From assembly GCF_021354595.1 (NCBI RefSeq), contig NZ_JADWYJ010000006.1, forward strand, positions 124,001 through 188,000: a DNA stretch of 64,000 bases. Direction: 5' to 3'. A program made the position numbers and the translations under genes. This DNA comes from Maribellus sp. CM-23. GTDB taxonomy: Bacteria; Bacteroidota; Bacteroidia; Bacteroidales; Prolixibacteraceae. Below, in pieces: positions 61,947 to 64,000 of this stretch. The notes below the pieces were generated by a model that was not told the DNA's origin, did no database searches, and saw only the letters and a list, made by a program, of their open reading frames with translations. Positions within the stretch are counted from its first letter, which is position 1. The number at the start of each line of letters is the position of its first letter.

Positions 61947-63726
61947 GAAATACAATCCCAAGAGGTTACTTAACCGATTGGTTGCATGGAGGATAGCTAA
62001 AGTCAGTGAGAAGAACTTTCTTTATATGCTGAGTTTGGTTGTGGGGTTACTGAGTGGTTTGGCTGCTCTTATTTTAAAAAGGAGTATTCACTTTGTGGCA
62101 GAAGGACTTACTTCTTATATCGATTTGGAGGGATTCCGGTACCTGTACCTGTTTTTCCCGATGTTTGGTATTTTTCTGACCGTTTTGTTTATCCGGTATT
62201 TTATCAAGGACGATATCGGGCATGGTGTTTCAAAAATTTTGTATGCCATATCCAAGAAGAGCAGTAAGCTAAAACCACATAAAATGTATTCGTCGATGGT
62301 GGCCAGTTCGCTCACCATTGGTTTTGGAGGGTCGGTAGGATCGGAGGCACCCATTGTGCTTACAGGTGCTTCGATTGGTTCCAACCTGGCTCGCATATTT
62401 AAACTTCGCTACAAGTACATCACGCTGATGGTGGGATGTGGAGCAGCCGGTGCTATTGCTGGTATCTTTAACGCCCCAATGGCAGGTATCGTTTTTACGC
62501 TCGAAGTTTTGATGCTCGATCTGAACATGGCCTTTTTGATTCCGCTGTTGATATCAGCCGTAACGGCCACTGTGTTAGCCTACTTTTTTATGGGCGAAGG
62601 AGTGCTGTTGAAATTCGTACAGGTTGCTCCCTTCGAAATCAACACTATCTGGATTTTTCTTCTGGTAGGTGTTTTTACTGGCTTTTTAGGCCTTTACTTT
62701 ACCCGTGGTACCATGTACTTCGAAAGTCGGTTTAAGGGCATTAATAGCTGGTTTATACGCATGTTGGCCGGTGGTTTCATCGTCGGAGTGCTGGTATTTC
62801 TTTTTCCTCCGTTGTGGGGGGAAGGGTACGACAGTATTATTACCGTTTTTAACAATCACGGGCATGAATTGCTCGATTCATCTCTTTTTGCTCCCTGGAA
62901 AGATAATCCGTATATCGTGTTACTGGTAGTTGCCGGTATTTTGATATTTAAAGTGCTGGCCATGTCAGCTACAACCGGGGGAGGAGGTAATGGCGGAATC
63001 TTTGCCCCTACTTTGTTTTCAGGAGCCCTGGCTGGTTATTTTGTCATTAAACTGCTGAATACCTTATTCGGACTTAATGTGGTGGAAAACAACTTTGCCC
63101 TGGCGGGAATGGCCGGAATGATGGCAGCAGTAATGCATGCACCACTTACCGGAATTTTCCTTACGGCTGAAATAACAGGTGGTTACGGAATGTTTATTCC
63201 GCTATTGATCACCTCCACCGTAGCCTATGTAACCATTATGGCATTTGAGCCGCATTCAATCTATACCAAACGCCTGGCAGATACCGGCGAACTGATTACC
63301 CACAACAAAGACAAAGCGGTGTTGAGGTCGATGGAAGTGAAAAAACTGATTGAAAACGATTTTGTTATTCTTTCGCCTGATGGAACATTAAGAGACCTCG
63401 TAAAAGCTATTTCAAAATCGAACCGAAACTTATTTCCGGTGGTTGATAAGGAAGGTTATTTAAAAGGCATGGTCAAATTATCAAAGATCAAATCATTGAT
63501 TTTTGAACCGGAATTATATGATAAGGTAAAGGTGAAGGATTTAATGTTCATGCCCGAGTTTTATATTTCGTCGCAGGACAGCATGGAGACTGTGGCCGAG
63601 AAGTTTGAGACTTCGAACCGCTACAACCTGGCTGTTATTGACGAAGGTAAATACCTTGGGTTTATCTCTCGTGCCTTGGTATTTTCCAACTACCGGAAAA
63701 CATTGGAGTACTTTTCACACGATTGA
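61930..63726 (+). CDS. CLC-family chloride channel/antiporter with CBS domains (second of two)
   Basis: 598 residues from ATG 61930; a second ATG at 61939 is equally possible. Same plan as its neighbour: CLC core, gate motif GSVGSEAPIVLTGAS (EGP is EAP here), filter GHGVSKI instead of GSGIP, and two C-terminal CBS domains (VKKLIENDFVILSPDGTLRD, VKVKDLMFMPEFYISSQDSM). Clearly a diverged duplicate of the upstream gene with high similarity across the CBS part. CLC proteins are dimers, so a heterodimer of the two is conceivable. Confidence 0.92.
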   Translation: MFHMFRKYNPKRLLNRLVAWRIAKVSEKNFLYMLSLVVGLLSGLAALILKRSIHFVAEGLTSYIDLEGFRYLYLFFPMFGIFLTVLFIRYFIKDDIGHGVSKILYAISKKSSKLKPHKMYSSMVASSLTIGFGGSVGSEAPIVLTGASIGSNLARIFKLRYKYITLMVGCGAAGAIAGIFNAPMAGIVFTLEVLMLDLNMAFLIPLLISAVTATVLAYFFMGEGVLLKFVQVAPFEINTIWIFLLVGVFTGFLGLYFTRGTMYFESRFKGINSWFIRMLAGGFIVGVLVFLFPPLWGEGYDSIITVFNNHGHELLDSSLFAPWKDNPYIVLLVVAGILIFKVLAMSATTGGGGNGGIFAPTLFSGALAGYFVIKLLNTLFGLNVVENNFALAGMAGMMAAVMHAPLTGIFLTAEITGGYGMFIPLLITSTVAYVTIMAFEPHSIYTKRLADTGELITHNKDKAVLRSMEVKKLIENDFVILSPDGTLRDLVKAISKSNRNLFPVVDKEGYLKGMVKLSKIKSLIFEPELYDKVKVKDLMFMPEFYISSQDSMETVAEKFETSNRYNLAVIDEGKYLGFISRALVFSNYRKTLEYFSHD

Positions 63727-63788
63727 TTCTGGGAGTTGCAAGCCATGTATGCTTTAGCAATTCAACAAAGGAGTGTGTGGATTTTACG

Positions 63789-63796
63789 TATTTTTG
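63789..63796 (+). promoter_or_regulatory. Candidate -7 box for the glycosylasparaginase gene
   Basis: TATTTTTG, an exact TAnnTTTG match 26 nt before the ATG at 63822; no TTG at standard spacing. Confidence 0.3.
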
Positions 63797-63821
63797 AATG
63801 AACATTTAGAAACAGATAGTT

Positions 63822-64000
63822 ATGACTTCAAGAAGATCTTTTTTGGTGAAAGGCTCTTTGGCATTAGCCGGAATTGGCCTTGCAAAGCAGGGACTGGCAT
63901 CAGTTGGTGCTGAAAACGGAGGAAACATTCCGATTGTAATTTCTACATGGAATCATGGTTTGCCGGCCAACGAGGCTGCCTGGGAGGTACTTTCAAAAGG
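63822..64000 (+). CDS. N4-(beta-N-acetylglucosaminyl)-L-asparaginase precursor (N-terminal part, cut by window edge)
   Basis: 59 residues before the window ends: MTSRRSFLVKGSLALAGIGL ... then ISTWNHGLPANEAAWEVLSK. The twin-arginine signal (SRRSFLVKG) and the phrase WNHGLPANEAAW are those of the glycosylasparaginase/aspartylglucosaminidase family, Ntn-hydrolases that split GlcNAc-asparagine links of glycoproteins. Its catalytic Thr lies beyond the window. Confidence 0.8.
   Translation, partial: MTSRRSFLVKGSLALAGIGLAKQGLASVGAENGGNIPIVISTWNHGLPANEAAWEVLSK

Overview
The window looks like a chromosomal segment of a Bacteroidota bacterium. The pointers are a sodium-pumping methylmalonyl-CoA decarboxylase operon, an UpxY-type NusG paralogue in a capsule locus, a Wzi-like outer-membrane barrel, the L28-L33-DUF4295-FtsY cluster, -7 boxes of the TAnnTTTG type, and weak or absent Shine-Dalgarno sequences. 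A Marinilabiliales/Prolixibacteraceae-like anaerobe is my best guess, but that is inference from gene content.

Layout. (1) 1-6.6 kb, minus strand: the end of a DUF819 membrane protein; then mce-mmdA-oadG-BCCP-oadB, which epimerises and decarboxylates methylmalonyl-CoA to propionyl-CoA while exporting Na+; then an acyl-CoA:carboxylate CoA-transferase. Together these suggest propionate-forming fermentation. (2) 6.9-12.3 kb, plus strand: ferritin, a RelA/SpoT homologue with a damaged hydrolase site, glycerate kinase and two TPR proteins. (3) 12.6-41.9 kb, all minus strand: a roughly 29-kb surface-polysaccharide locus. Read 5' to 3' it holds UpxY, an outer-membrane protein, a terminator and new promoter, a wHTH regulator, a HAD-like hydrolase, Wza, Wzc, Ugd, an SLC13 permease, WecC, WecB, the serotype-type cassette (acyltransferase, Wzx, GT, Wzy, acyltransferase, GT), a two-domain oxidoreductase, a heparinase-like protein, GT, short sugar transferase, UDP-xylose synthase, full-length sugar transferase and Wzi. 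The nucleotide-sugar genes predict UDP-ManNAc(A), UDP-GlcA and UDP-xylose. (4) 42-47 kb: peroxiredoxin, L28, L33, DUF4295, FtsY and a BvgS-like hybrid kinase. (5) 47-64 kb: a fructosamine kinase/SIS pair, aminotransferase, nitroreductase, secreted protein, pyruvate kinase, AroQ, a Xer recombinase, PEP carboxykinase, FUSC protein, TIGR01777 protein, two tandem CLC proteins and the start of a glycosylasparaginase.

The most notable observation is that the AT-rich cassette at about 23.0-29.2 kb carries the broken-off ends of a second wecB (3' end) and a second oxidoreductase gene (5' end). Each scar sits beside a short GATCCC/GGGATC-type palindrome and next to the intact resident copy of the same gene. 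This is what a cassette swap between conserved flanks would leave. The same neighbourhood carries several dispersed palindromic repeats lying in frame inside coding sequences (wecB, the oxidoreductase, the heparinase-like gene). No tRNA, rRNA, CRISPR array or insertion sequence was recognised.
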